Assembly: GCF_900114015.1 (NCBI RefSeq)
Contig: NZ_FORN01000006.1
Span: forward strand, 62,001-126,000
Length of the DNA: 64,000 bases
Reading direction: 5' to 3'
DNA from: Caulobacter sp. UNC279MFTsu5.1
GTDB lineage: Bacteria > Pseudomonadota > Alphaproteobacteria > Caulobacterales > Caulobacteraceae
Positions 1 through 7,342 of this stretch are shown one piece after another; the stretch's first letter is position 1, and the number at the start of each line of letters is the position of its first letter. Position numbers and translations under genes: made by a program. The notes beneath the pieces are model-generated. The model did no database searches and had not been told where the DNA came from. It saw only the letters and a program-made list of their open reading frames with translations.

Positions 1-147
1 CTGGTCACCGGGCACCAAGCCTTCCTGACCGAGGAGGCGCTGTCGGCGATCGCCGAGGCCACCCTGGCCAGCGTTGCCGAAGCCGAGGCCGGCGCGCCCC
101 TGACCCGCCAGGTCACCGCCCGGCAGGTGCGTGGAGACGGCCGCTAG
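1..147 (+). CDS. ldhA: D-lactate dehydrogenase-like 2-hydroxyacid dehydrogenase, C-terminal end only
   Basis: The left edge cuts this gene; only the last 48 residues are present, read in frame 1 to a TAG. The stretch LVTGHQAFLTEEAL followed by a helix of the type AIAEATLASVAEAEAG matches the C-terminal end of fermentative D-lactate dehydrogenases (NAD-dependent reduction of pyruvate to D-lactate, cytosolic), where a GHQAF(L/F)T(x)EAL block is characteristic. Other D-2-hydroxyacid dehydrogenases of the same family cannot be excluded from such a short fragment. The stop codon overlaps the stop of the convergent mucR gene in a shared CTAG. Confidence 0.65.
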   Translation: MVTGHQAFLTEEALSAIAEATLASVAEAEAGAPLTRQVTARQVRGDGR

Positions 148-566
148 CCGCCGCGTCCCCGGCGCGCCGGTTTGCGGCCGCCCTGCCCCAGCCCCATCTG
201 CTTGGCGAGATCCGACCGCGCCTGGGCGTAGTTCGGCGCCACCATCGGATAGTCCTTCGGCAGGTCCCAGCGGGCGCGGTACTGCTCGGGGCTCATGTCG
301 TACTTGGTGCGCAGGTGGCGCTTCAGCGACTTGAACTTCCGGCCGTCCTCCAGGCAGATCAGGTAGTCCGGCGTGATCGACCGACGGATCGAGACGGCCG
401 GTTCCCGGCTGGTCTCGCCGGCCTCGTCCGAGGTTCCGACCGTCGCGAGCGCCTGGTGCACGCTGCGGATCAGGGCGGGCACGTCGGCCGCGGCGATGGT
501 GTTGCCGCCAACATAGGCGGCGACGAGGCCGGCCGTGACTTCAATAAGGTCTGAATTCTGGTCCAT
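144..566 (-). CDS. mucR: MucR/Ros-family transcriptional regulator (paralog 1)
   Basis: A 140-residue MucR/Ros protein. These are small DNA-binding regulators with a single prokaryotic zinc-finger-like domain; in Caulobacter MucR1/MucR2 repress G1-phase genes, and in rhizobia they control exopolysaccharide. The N-terminal half (about 1-60) is the oligomerising region with ALIRSVHQAL; the DNA-binding domain runs from SIRRSITPDYLICLED to the RWDLPKDYPMVAPNYA box near residue 110, ending in a basic tail GGRKPARRGRGG. The ATG at 566 is chosen because GGGGGAAGA lies just upstream and MDQNSDLIEVTAGLV is the usual MucR start; the frame is open for 36 more codons upstream, but these look non-coding. 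Oddity: of the four metal-ligand positions (C, C/D, H, H) it has C, D and the first H, but K-Y where the final H is expected. A second paralog lies at 20559-20987. Confidence 0.93.
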   Translation of the reverse strand: MDQNSDLIEVTAGLVAAYVGGNTIAAADVPALIRSVHQALATVGTSDEAGETSREPAVSIRRSITPDYLICLEDGRKFKSLKRHLRTKYDMSPEQYRARWDLPKDYPMVAPNYAQARSDLAKQMGLGQGGRKPARRGRGG

Positions 567-793
567 TGTCTTGTCTTCCCCCGACTCATACTGGTCCCAT
601 AGGAACCAATTCAGTCTCGAATAGCAGATTATTACATGCTCGCAAACATAGACGTGCGGGTATCTACCATTCAAGGTAGCCGATGGACTGGCCTGACCAT
701 GCCGCCATACAGCCTTCAGTTGATAGAAATCTCTGTTTTAGCTCCCACACAGCCGGGCAGTCTTCGTCGAACACATTCAACGACTGCGGTCGA
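567..793. other. intergenic region upstream of mucR
   Basis: No gene seen. This is the upstream side of the minus-strand mucR gene and the downstream side of the minus-strand DUF2336 gene. It is richer in A and T than its surroundings, as expected for a MucR-type promoter, and holds a short hairpin with arms CTACC and GGTAG around 663-678. MucR proteins usually bind AT-rich DNA and often their own promoters, so self-regulation here is plausible but not shown. Confidence 0.4.
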
Positions 794-2014
794 CTAGCGT
801 GCGAAATCGCGCGAAAGCGCCAGCATGGCGGCGCGCTGCGGCACCGAATACTCGTCCACCGCCGCCTCGTCGCCCTCGCGGATGGCCTTCAGCAGGGCCG
901 GGGTCATGGCCGAGGACAGCGACCAGTTCCAGTAGCGCAGCATGGTCTGGGCGCGGTCGACGGCGATGGTGTCGAAGGCGGTCAGCACGCGCTCCAGGCC
1001 GGGCGCCGGCGCGCCCGAGGCGTCGGTCTCGGGCCGGCGGAGCCCGCGCCACAAGGCCCGCACGGCGCCCCGCGGCAGGCCGGTGGCCTTGCACAGGATC
1101 GCCAGCGGCTCGCCGCCCGGATCGGTGAAGATCTTGGCCCCGGTCATCGGCTTCAGGCCCGACAGGTACGAGATCTCCTCGGCCGTCTCGCGGGTCATGC
1201 CGTTCTGGGCCGCGGCGATGGCGTCCTCGAGGCTGTCGTAGGGGCTCTTGGCGATGGCGGCGCGATTTCGCTGACGCCGTTCAATGAACTGCAACGCCTT
1301 GCGCGACAGCGGATCCTGCCAGCCCTCGGCCGAGGCCAGGGGAAACACGTCGCCGACAGCGTCCTGCAGGATCTCGCGCGACACGGCGAAGCGCTGCAGG
1401 ATCGTGCGCCGCGCCTCGGCGTCCGACCACCAGAACATCACATAGGCGTGGCTGGGCCGCAGCTCGGCGCGCTTGAGCAGCAGGGGAATCAGCTGGGGAT
1501 TGTCCCGCGAGGAGGCGACGATGTTCTCCAGCCCCTGGTGACTGAACCGCACCAGGTCGTTCTTCAGCAACGTCTCGATGACCGCCGTCTCGTCCATGTC
1601 GACCAGGGCGTCGGCCACCACCTCGCTGACGCCGCGACGCTGGGCGATCAGGCGGCGATGGTCCTGGGTGCTGTGGTAGAGGCAGTTGATCAGGTCGGCG
1701 TCGCTGAGGTTCGGCGAGTGCTCCAGCAGGGCGCGAGCCACGGGCAGTTCGTCGCGCAGCAGCAGGCGCACCAGCACCCCGGGCATCTCGGTCAGGTTGG
1801 CCAGGCGCCGGGCCACCTTCTCGCGCTCGCCCACCACCGCGTCGCGCAGCATCTCGACCAGCAGGTCGGCGGTCATCGCCCGCTCGAAGGCGTTGATGCG
1901 GCTGGCCGGCAGGCAGACCACGTCGGCCAGCCGCTTGAGCAGGGCGGCGCGCGAACGCGGCGTGGCGGCCGGTTCGGGCTGGGGACTGGCGAAGGGCGCG
2001 GCGAAATCGTTCAT
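794..2014 (-). CDS. DUF2336 domain-containing protein
   Basis: A 406-residue, almost entirely helical protein of the DUF2336 family, common in Caulobacter and other alphaproteobacteria, with no established biochemical role. The region from MTADLLVEMLRDAVVGEREKV through the repeated helical segments (ARALLEHSPNLSDADL, VIETLLKNDLVRFS) has the HEAT-like spacing typical of the family; no signal peptide, membrane segment or catalytic motif is visible, so it is predicted cytosolic. The ATG at 2014 is preferred over one 17 codons upstream because AGGA sits 6 bases before it and MNDFAAPFA begins the credible protein. It lies downstream of the chemotaxis transducer on the same strand, but 218 bp holding two palindromic elements separate them, so co-transcription is doubtful. 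Confidence 0.85.
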   Translation of the reverse strand: MNDFAAPFASPQPEPAATPRSRAALLKRLADVVCLPASRINAFERAMTADLLVEMLRDAVVGEREKVARRLANLTEMPGVLVRLLLRDELPVARALLEHSPNLSDADLINCLYHSTQDHRRLIAQRRGVSEVVADALVDMDETAVIETLLKNDLVRFSHQGLENIVASSRDNPQLIPLLLKRAELRPSHAYVMFWWSDAEARRTILQRFAVSREILQDAVGDVFPLASAEGWQDPLSRKALQFIERRQRNRAAIAKSPYDSLEDAIAAAQNGMTRETAEEISYLSGLKPMTGAKIFTDPGGEPLAILCKATGLPRGAVRALWRGLRRPETDASGAPAPGLERVLTAFDTIAVDRAQTMLRYWNWSLSSAMTPALLKAIREGDEAAVDEYSVPQRAAMLALSRDFAR

Positions 2015-2042
2015 GGTCGTCCTGACGGAAACCCGTCGCACT

Positions 2043-2081
2043 CTGGAGCGCCGACCTGATTGCATCAGGCCGGCGCTCCAG
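2043..2081. repeat. strong hairpin with 18-bp arms
   Basis: Left arm 2043-2060 and right arm 2064-2081 are complementary at 17 of 18 positions around a 3-base loop. It sits 29 bp before the DUF2336 start codon, so on the minus strand it would be in that gene's 5' leader or would end transcripts coming from the chemotaxis gene. There is no T tract on either side, so it is not a classical intrinsic terminator. Confidence 0.7.
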
Positions 2082-2095
2082 ATCTCTGTTTCAAC

Positions 2096-2139
2096 GCATT
2101 TTCTTCACGCGAACCGGCATCCACTTCGCTCGAAAATGC
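2096..2139. repeat. dispersed palindromic intergenic repeat (GCATTTTC...GAAAATGC type)
   Basis: An imperfect palindrome whose ends are GCATTTTC (2096-2103) and GAAAATGC (2132-2139), with TTCACGCGAA and TTCGCTCGAA forming the inner pairs. From memory this type of element occurs many times between genes in Caulobacter and other alphaproteobacteria; only one copy is seen in this window. Confidence 0.6.
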
Positions 2140-2232
2140 TCTAGCCTAGACCGCAACGCCCTTAACGTCGGATGAGCGGCGCGGAACAAGGACTGTGCGC
2201 CGCTTCGCCCGGCTCCGCCACAAGACGGAGCG

Positions 2233-3717
2233 TCAGCGCCATTCGCCGGGCCGCGAGCGCGGTTCGATCTTCAACGCATTGGCGCCCTGCACGTAGCGTT
2301 CCCGGAAGGCGTCGCGGCGCGGGGCGGCCGGGGTCTCGCGACTCGCTTCCTGGCGCGGACGGTATTCGTGGATCTGGGCGCCGACCTGGAAGCCGCCCAG
2401 CAGGCGCTCCAGATCCTCGGCTTCGGCGGCCAGAGCGCGGGCGCCGGCGGCCGACTGCTCGACCATGGCCCCGTTCTGGTGGATCACCTGGCCCATCTGG
2501 TTGACCGCGGCGTTGACCTCGGCCAGCCCCCCGGCCTGGGCCTTGGACGAGGCGGCGATCTCGCCGACCAGGTCGTTGATCTCGATCACCTGGCCCAGGA
2601 TCTGTTCCAGGGTCTGGCCGGTCTCTCCGACCAGCTTGACGCCCTTGTCGACCTGTTCGCTGGAGGCGCGGATCAGGCCCTTGATCTCCTTGGCGGCGTC
2701 GGCCGAACGTTGGGCCAGGGCTCGCACCTCCTGGGCCACCACCGCGAAGCCGCGGCCGGCGTCGCCGGCCCGGGCGGCCTCGACCCCGGCGTTCAGGGCC
2801 AGCAGGTTGGTCTGGAAGGCGATCTCGTCGATCACGCCGATGATCTGGGTGATCGACTGCGCGGATTTCTCGATGCCGCCCATGGCCTCGACGGCCTCGC
2901 GCACCACCTGGCCGCTCTTCTCGGCGTTGGACTTGGCGCTCTGGGTCACGCCCCGCGCCTTCTCGGCGTTGTCGGAGCTGGTCTTCACCGTGGCGGTGAT
3001 CTGGTCGAGGGCGGCGGCGGTCCGCTCCAGGCCGGCCGACTGGCGCTCGGTGCGCTGGGCTAGGTCGTCGGCGGCGGCGCAGATGTCGCCGCAACCGGCG
3101 CGGATGCCGCGCGCCGCGCCCAGGATGCCGGCCAGCGTCTGCTGCAGGTTGTCGACGGCGGCGTTGAAGTCGCTGGGGATCTTGCGGGCCTCGATCGGGA
3201 AGGCGTCCTCGCGCAGGCGCGAGATCAGGTCGCCCTCGACCAGCTTCTCGACCCCCTGCCCCAGGGCGTTGACCGCGGTCAGCTGGGCGCGGGCGTAGGT
3301 CTCGACCTCCTGCAGGTGACGGCGCTGCTCGGCGTCGGCGACGGCGCGCTCGGCGTCCTCGGCGGCGCGGGCCGCCTGGTCGCCGGCCAGCCGGCGCTGG
3401 ACGCCGTCCAGGCCCTTGGCCAGGCTCCGGACCTGCTCGTCGTCGGTATCGGGCGAGGTCAGCGACCGGTCGTACTGGCCCGCGCCAAGGGCGTCGACCG
3501 AGCGGGCCAGGCCGTCCAGGGCGCGGCGCGTGGCGTCGTTCCAAGCCAAGAGACCGATGACCAGGGTCGCCACCAGGGTGGCCATGCCGGCCATGCTGAA
3601 CGGCGAGACCAGGCCCGGCCCGCCGAACGCCGCCCAGCCCAGCTGGCCCAGGCCCGCCAGCAGGCCAAGGACGACGATCAGCCTCCAGCCGAGAGGCAGC
3701 CGATTGAACCCGCTCAT
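2233..3717 (-). CDS. methyl-accepting chemotaxis protein
   Basis: A 494-residue chemoreceptor. Two N-terminal hydrophobic segments (about residues 10-30 and 42-58) are separated by only a short loop, so there is little or no periplasmic ligand domain. A HAMP-like linker and coiled coil follow, then the signalling domain, whose hairpin tip IDEIAFQTNLLALNAGVEAA and RGFAVVAQEVRALAQRS is near-canonical. The tip docks the CheW/CheA complex at the inner membrane. The N terminus suggests cytoplasmic or membrane-state sensing rather than a periplasmic ligand. It is divergent from the AlkD-like gene; the 165-bp intergenic region carries a near-consensus CtrA box (3771-3786) 54 bp upstream of this start, fitting the cell-cycle control of chemotaxis genes known in Caulobacter. 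Confidence 0.95.
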   Translation of the reverse strand: MSGFNRLPLGWRLIVVLGLLAGLGQLGWAAFGGPGLVSPFSMAGMATLVATLVIGLLAWNDATRRALDGLARSVDALGAGQYDRSLTSPDTDDEQVRSLAKGLDGVQRRLAGDQAARAAEDAERAVADAEQRRHLQEVETYARAQLTAVNALGQGVEKLVEGDLISRLREDAFPIEARKIPSDFNAAVDNLQQTLAGILGAARGIRAGCGDICAAADDLAQRTERQSAGLERTAAALDQITATVKTSSDNAEKARGVTQSAKSNAEKSGQVVREAVEAMGGIEKSAQSITQIIGVIDEIAFQTNLLALNAGVEAARAGDAGRGFAVVAQEVRALAQRSADAAKEIKGLIRASSEQVDKGVKLVGETGQTLEQILGQVIEINDLVGEIAASSKAQAGGLAEVNAAVNQMGQVIHQNGAMVEQSAAGARALAAEAEDLERLLGGFQVGAQIHEYRPRQEASRETPAAPRRDAFRERYVQGANALKIEPRSRPGEWR

Positions 3718-3770
3718 CTACGAATCTCCACAGCCCAGCTCGGCCGTCTTCGAGAAATGGCGACTGAGTC

Positions 3771-3786
3771 CTAACGCCTCATTAAC
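3771..3786 (-). promoter_or_regulatory. candidate CtrA box upstream of the chemotaxis gene
   Basis: Read on the minus strand this is TTAA-N7-TTAG, seven of eight matches to the CtrA consensus TTAA-N7-TTAA(C). On the plus strand it reads CTAA-N7-TTAAC. It is 54 bp upstream of the chemotaxis gene start and 97 bp upstream of the AlkD-like gene. Confidence 0.4.
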
Positions 3787-3882
3787 CATACCGGCGCCGC
3801 GACATTTTGGCGGGGCTTGACGGCAGCTTCGTCTATAGATCGGAAGCCGTGCGGCGAGAGGAGCGGCTCAAGAGGAGCAGGC

Positions 3883-4569
3883 ATGCAAGACCGCCTCGCC
3901 GACGCCATGGCCGCCCTGCGCTCGGCCGCCACCGGCCACGACCTGGCCAATCTGGACCGGTTCGGCATCGTCGCGCCCGGCGCCCTGGGCGTGTCGATGG
4001 CCAATCTCCAGACGCTGGCCAAGCGCCTTGGCCGCGACCACGACCTGGCCGCCGCCCTGTGGGCGACCGGCGTCTACGAGGCCCGGATGCTGGCCTGCCT
4101 GGTCGACGATCCGGCCCGGGTGACGCCGGAGCAGATGGACGCCTGGCGCGCCGGATTCGATAATTGGGCGATCGTCGACACCGCCTGCTTCAAGCTGTTC
4201 GACCGCTCGCCCCACGCCTGGACCCGGATCAAGGCCTGGGCCGGGCTGAACGACGAGTTCGGCCGGCGGGCCGCCTTCGCCCTGCTGGCCTGCCTGGCCC
4301 TGCACGACAAGCGCGCCGAGGACCGGCCGTTCCTCGACGGGCTGGTCCTGATCGAGCGCGCCGCGACGGACGACCGCAACTTCGTCAAGAAGGCGGTGAA
4401 CTGGGCGCTGCGGGCGATCGGGCTGCGCGAGAGCCCCGCCCTGAAGGCCGCCGCGATCGAGACCGCCCGCCGCCTGGCCGCCTCGCCCGACGCCGCCCCG
4501 CGCTGGGTGGGCAAGGACGCGCTGCGGGCCCTGACCAAGGCGGCCAGGACCAAGATCTCAGAAACCTGA
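3883..4569 (+). CDS. AlkD-like DNA alkylation repair protein
   Basis: A 228-residue HEAT-like repeat protein of the DNA alkylation repair family (AlkC/AlkD superfamily). AlkD enzymes excise positively charged alkylated bases such as N3-methyladenine and N7-methylguanine by scanning the backbone without base flipping. Family hallmarks visible here are FDNWAIVDTACFKLF (Trp and Asp of the active cleft) and NFVKKAVNWALRAIG with the conserved Arg. The ATG at 3883 is chosen because AGAGGAG lies 6-7 bases before it; an upstream ATG at 3817 in the same frame would add 22 residues of low-complexity sequence. It is a single gene, divergent from the chemotaxis transducer. Confidence 0.85.
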   Translation: MQDRLADAMAALRSAATGHDLANLDRFGIVAPGALGVSMANLQTLAKRLGRDHDLAAALWATGVYEARMLACLVDDPARVTPEQMDAWRAGFDNWAIVDTACFKLFDRSPHAWTRIKAWAGLNDEFGRRAAFALLACLALHDKRAEDRPFLDGLVLIERAATDDRNFVKKAVNWALRAIGLRESPALKAAAIETARRLAASPDAAPRWVGKDALRALTKAARTKISET

Positions 4570-4633
4570 CGATCCAGTGTCGGAGAACCGCCGTCGCGAT
4601 CGTCCTTCGAACAACCCCGAAGGAGACTTCCCG

Positions 4634-4723
4634 ATGAGCGGTCTTGTCCTGCGATCCAAGCCCTCGCTTCGCGTCATTCGGAGCATCGCCAGCGGTCTGT
4701 TGGCGATGGACCCCGCGTCGTGA
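4634..4723 (+). CDS. possible 29-residue ORF with strong ribosome binding site
   Basis: AAGGAGA lies 7 bases before an ATG that opens a 29-codon frame (MSGLVLRSKPSLRV..., ending MDPAS). The ribosome site is among the best in the window, which is the only reason for listing it. It may be a genuine micro-protein, a leader peptide, or the beginning of a gene whose remainder has been deleted. No similarity is recognised. Confidence 0.25.
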   Translation: MSGLVLRSKPSLRVIRSIASGLLAMDPAS

Positions 4724-4836
4724 GACTGACGCGAGGTTGGGGCCCGGTGGTGGAAACGGTCACCGAACGGGCGGGGATTGTCGTCGCGTCCTCTCCAGCC
4801 GCCCCGCAGCCCATCGTGTCTCGCACCAAAAGCCCG

Positions 4837-4938
4837 CCATCCCGGGGTGAGCGCGCGGCCCGAGGATCCGCGTCCGACACCTGAGCGTCGCCTTTCAGAT
4901 CGGTCCCGGGGCCATGGCCATGCCTCGCCTGGGATGAC
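4837..4938. repeat. degenerate copy of the CATCCCGG...CCGGGATG dispersed palindrome
   Basis: Outer ends CATCCCGG (4838-4845) and TGGGATGAC (about 4930-4938) enclose the internal CCTGAGCG and CGGTCCCGG blocks that are also seen in the copies at 51861 and 57944. Arms are more diverged than in those copies. Confidence 0.5.
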
Positions 4939-4953
4939 GGCCGGTCTTGATCC

Positions 4954-5424
4954 TTACCGGGTGGTCCCCACCTTGCTGGCCCGTTCGAGCAGCAGCCGAT
5001 CCTCGTCGTCGCCGGTCGCCCAATCGTCGTGGCCGAGCTTGTGGAAGCGCAGCACCGTCTCGCGGGTGACATTGGCCATGACCAGATCGCCGTCGGCGGC
5101 GACATACCAGGCGTAGAGTTCGTCCCAGCGGTCCAGCACGGCCTTGCAGGCCTTGGGCGCAACCAGCCTGAAGCCGCCGATCACGCCCGGGGCGTCCAAG
5201 CGCAGCCTGCAAATCGCCGCGCCTTCGCCGTCATGGGCCATAACCCACGTCCCGACCACGGCCTTGGGTCCCGACGGCAGGTCGCTGGTCGGGCCAGGCC
5301 TAGGTTTGGACGCCTTTGCCGCCGCGCCGGTCTGGACGCGGGCGGCGGGCCGGATCGCCTGGTCGGCCCGCGCCAGGGCGGGAATGGCCGCCGCCAGGGC
5401 CGCCAGCAGCAAGATCCTACGCAT
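4954..5424 (-). CDS. secreted AprI/Inh-type metalloprotease inhibitor
   Basis: A 156-residue protein with a Sec signal peptide (MRRILLLAALAAAIPALARA) and a C-terminal Inh-type beta-barrel domain, about residues 58-156. The pattern VVGTWVMAHDGEGAAICRLRL, a second Cys about 30 residues later (APKACKAVLDRW), the YVAADGDLVMAN segment and a final LRFHKLGHDDW strand match the AprI/Inh family, whose members inhibit serralysin-type zinc proteases in the periplasm with a conserved Cys-Cys bridge. It is last in the minus-strand run 8479-4954, 59 bp after the cupin gene. No target protease is present in the window. The ATG at 5424 is chosen because it opens the signal peptide; the frame continues upstream only as a shadow of the cupin gene. 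Confidence 0.8.
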   Translation of the reverse strand: MRRILLLAALAAAIPALARADQAIRPAARVQTGAAAKASKPRPGPTSDLPSGPKAVVGTWVMAHDGEGAAICRLRLDAPGVIGGFRLVAPKACKAVLDRWDELYAWYVAADGDLVMANVTRETVLRFHKLGHDDWATGDDEDRLLLERASKVGTTR

Positions 5425-5483
5425 GGGTCCCTCCGTTTGGAGGGAACGGACCACGACGGACGGCGCGCGCCCAGCGTGCAGAT

Positions 5484-6401
5484 CTAGACCCGCTCGACCA
5501 GCACGCCCGGCCGCTGGGCGTCCAGGCCGAAGGTCACCGGCAGGTGGCGCACGTGCGGGGTCTGCAGGTTCAGGGCCTTGGCGCCGCGCGCCACGGCCAG
5601 CTTGCCCAGGGCCGTGGGGCCGAAGCCGTTTTGCACGCGGGGCCGGGCGCCCAGCCGCCGGCGCAGCACGCCGTTGGCGTAGATGACGTTGGCCCGCATC
5701 AGGGCCGGCGGGGTCATGAATTCGATCGAGATCGAGACGTTCAGCATCGGGCCGTTCTCGATCCGGTGCGGGGCGTTCTGCTGCCAGGTGACCATGGTCC
5801 CGGGCGTCAGGTCGTAGGCTTGCGCGCCCGCGTCCCAGGCCGGGTCGAAGGCGAACTGCTCGGCGGTCTCCTTGAGCACGATCCTCTCCAGCGCCAGCTC
5901 GCCCACATAGGGATCGGCGACCGGATAGACCCAGACCTTCTTCTGACCGCGGACCTGCCACAACGACACCAGCGGCACGTCCAGGTGATAGAAGACCTGG
6001 GCGTTGGCGCTGCTGATCAGCATGCCCAGGTCGCGCTTGAAGGTCTTCAGGCCCGGGACGCGGGCCTCCTTCTCGGCGAAGATCTCGTCGCAGAGGGCGG
6101 CGTAGTCCGGCACGAAGTCGTTGGTCTTGCGCAGGTTCAGCCAGATGCGGCCGGCCTGGGCGGCCTCCAGCAACTGGTCGCCGGTCAGGTTCCCCGCCGC
6201 GCCCTTGCGCCAGGTGGTCCAGGCCTTGGGGTCCTCGCCCATGGTGAACACGCCCAACTGGTCGCGCGGATACTGGTCCAGCAGGCGGGCCAGGCCCTCG
6301 TCATCGAACATCGGCCGCTGGTGCAGGCCGTGCTGGAAGATCAGGTTCTCGCGGCCGAAGGCCTTGGCCTTGTCGTCGGTCCAGTCGCTGATGATGCTCA
6401 C
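5484..6401 (-). CDS. cupin/JmjC-fold protein, possible 2-oxoglutarate/Fe(II) oxygenase
   Basis: A 305-residue protein predicted to have a double-stranded beta-helix. The segment QVFYHLDVPLVSLWQVRGQ has the H-x-D of a cupin/JmjC metal site, with a distal His in WQQNAPHRIENGP about 90 residues later, the spacing expected for an H-x-D...H triad. Function is not known; hydroxylation of a sugar or protein is only an inference. It starts with GTG at 6401, preceded by AAGGACC, and this GTG overlaps the glycosyltransferase stop (GTGA), so the two are translationally coupled. The neighbours (GT2 and a CelD-like transferase) suggest a role in modifying a surface polysaccharide. Confidence 0.6.
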   Translation of the reverse strand: MSIISDWTDDKAKAFGRENLIFQHGLHQRPMFDDEGLARLLDQYPRDQLGVFTMGEDPKAWTTWRKGAAGNLTGDQLLEAAQAGRIWLNLRKTNDFVPDYAALCDEIFAEKEARVPGLKTFKRDLGMLISSANAQVFYHLDVPLVSLWQVRGQKKVWVYPVADPYVGELALERIVLKETAEQFAFDPAWDAGAQAYDLTPGTMVTWQQNAPHRIENGPMLNVSISIEFMTPPALMRANVIYANGVLRRRLGARPRVQNGFGPTALGKLAVARGAKALNLQTPHVRHLPVTFGLDAQRPGVLVERV

Positions 6402-7318
6402 GAGGCGGTCCTTCCGTAGAAGTGGATCTTGAACGGCCCCCACCACAGGGTCTTGCCCAGGCCGCGGGCGGCGCGGTCCAGCCAGTCGGCCCGGTCGCCG
6501 GCCCGGGTCAGCCACTTGAAGCCGGCCACTAGGCCGAACAGCGCGCTCTGGACCACCCCGACGGCCATCCAGCGGGCGACGCCCAGGCGGTCGGGCGGGC
6601 TGGCGGCGGCGCAGTGGGCCGAAGGCCCCTGGCCGTAGGCGAAGGCGCGGCGGATCGTGTAGTCCAGGCTCAGGCGGTCGGGCACGGGGTCTTCCCAGAC
6701 CCAGGCCGCCGGCTCCCAGGCGAACCGCGCCCCGCCGGCCCGCATGTGGCCGAACAGCATGTCGTCCTCGCCGCCGATGTGGTTGCGCTCGACGGCGAAC
6801 GGCGCGACCGGGTCGGGCAAGGCGGCGCGGCGCAGCAGGCTGTCGCCGCAGCCGTAATAGTGATCGATGATCCCCGCCTGCGCCGGGCCCTCGCGCGAGA
6901 AGAAGCGCTCCAGATAATCGCGATGCCGGGTCACGCTGGCCGGGGCGCGGGCCCGGACCGGACCGAACACCACATCGGCCTCGTAGCGCGCCTGGGCGGC
7001 CAGCAGCGCCGCCAGCCAGCCGGCCGGGGCCTCCTCGTCGTCGTCGAGGAAGGCGATCAGCTCGCCGGACGCCCTGGCCATGCCGGCGTTGCGGGCGTGG
7101 GCCACGCCGGGACGCGGCTCGTGCACGTAGTGGACCGGAAACGGCGCCTGGTCGGCCAGGTCGGCGACGGTCGCCCGGGCCGACGGGACCTGGTCGTTGT
7201 CGACGACCACCAGCTCCAGGACTGTGAAGTCGACGCCGAGCTGGGCCAACACCGAACGCGCCGCGACGGCCAGGCCGTCGAGACGCCTCTGGGTGGGGAT
7301 CATGACCGTGACGCGCAT
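6398..7318 (-). CDS. family 2 glycosyltransferase
   Basis: A 306-residue GT-A fold glycosyltransferase. It opens with RVTVMIPTQRR, then has the acceptor-side VVVDNDQVPS, the block RPGVAHARNAGMARASGELIAFLDDDEEAP with the DxD-like metal and nucleotide-sugar site (DDDEE), and a later GGEDDMLFGH segment corresponding to the ED catalytic-base region of GT2 enzymes. A hydrophobic stretch near residue 250 (WMAVGVVQSALFGLVAGF) could attach it to the inner membrane. The sugar donor and acceptor cannot be read from the sequence. It is the middle gene of the run 8479-4954: 24 bp after the GNAT gene and overlapping the cupin gene by 4 bp. Confidence 0.9.
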   Translation of the reverse strand: MRVTVMIPTQRRLDGLAVAARSVLAQLGVDFTVLELVVVDNDQVPSARATVADLADQAPFPVHYVHEPRPGVAHARNAGMARASGELIAFLDDDEEAPAGWLAALLAAQARYEADVVFGPVRARAPASVTRHRDYLERFFSREGPAQAGIIDHYYGCGDSLLRRAALPDPVAPFAVERNHIGGEDDMLFGHMRAGGARFAWEPAAWVWEDPVPDRLSLDYTIRRAFAYGQGPSAHCAAASPPDRLGVARWMAVGVVQSALFGLVAGFKWLTRAGDRADWLDRAARGLGKTLWWGPFKIHFYGRTAS

Positions 7319-7342
7319 GGGAACTCCGGGCTTTGGCCGAGC

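Larger units (their letters stand above)
4570..4953. other. intergenic stretch with a tiny ORF and a degenerate palindromic repeat
   Basis: No full-length gene is seen between the AlkD-like gene and the Inh-like inhibitor. The stretch holds a 29-codon ORF with a strong ribosome site (4634-4723) and a degraded copy of the CATCCCGG-type dispersed palindrome (4837-4938). Confidence 0.5.

Noticed and set aside
683..2059. A 458-codon open frame on the plus strand
   Set aside because: Antisense to the DUF2336 gene, with Gln/Gly/His/Arg-rich sequence and no recognisable domain; a GC-skew shadow.
4954..5961. A 335-codon version of the protease-inhibitor gene
   Set aside because: The extra N-terminal part lies over the cupin gene in another frame; the signal peptide at 5424 marks the true start.
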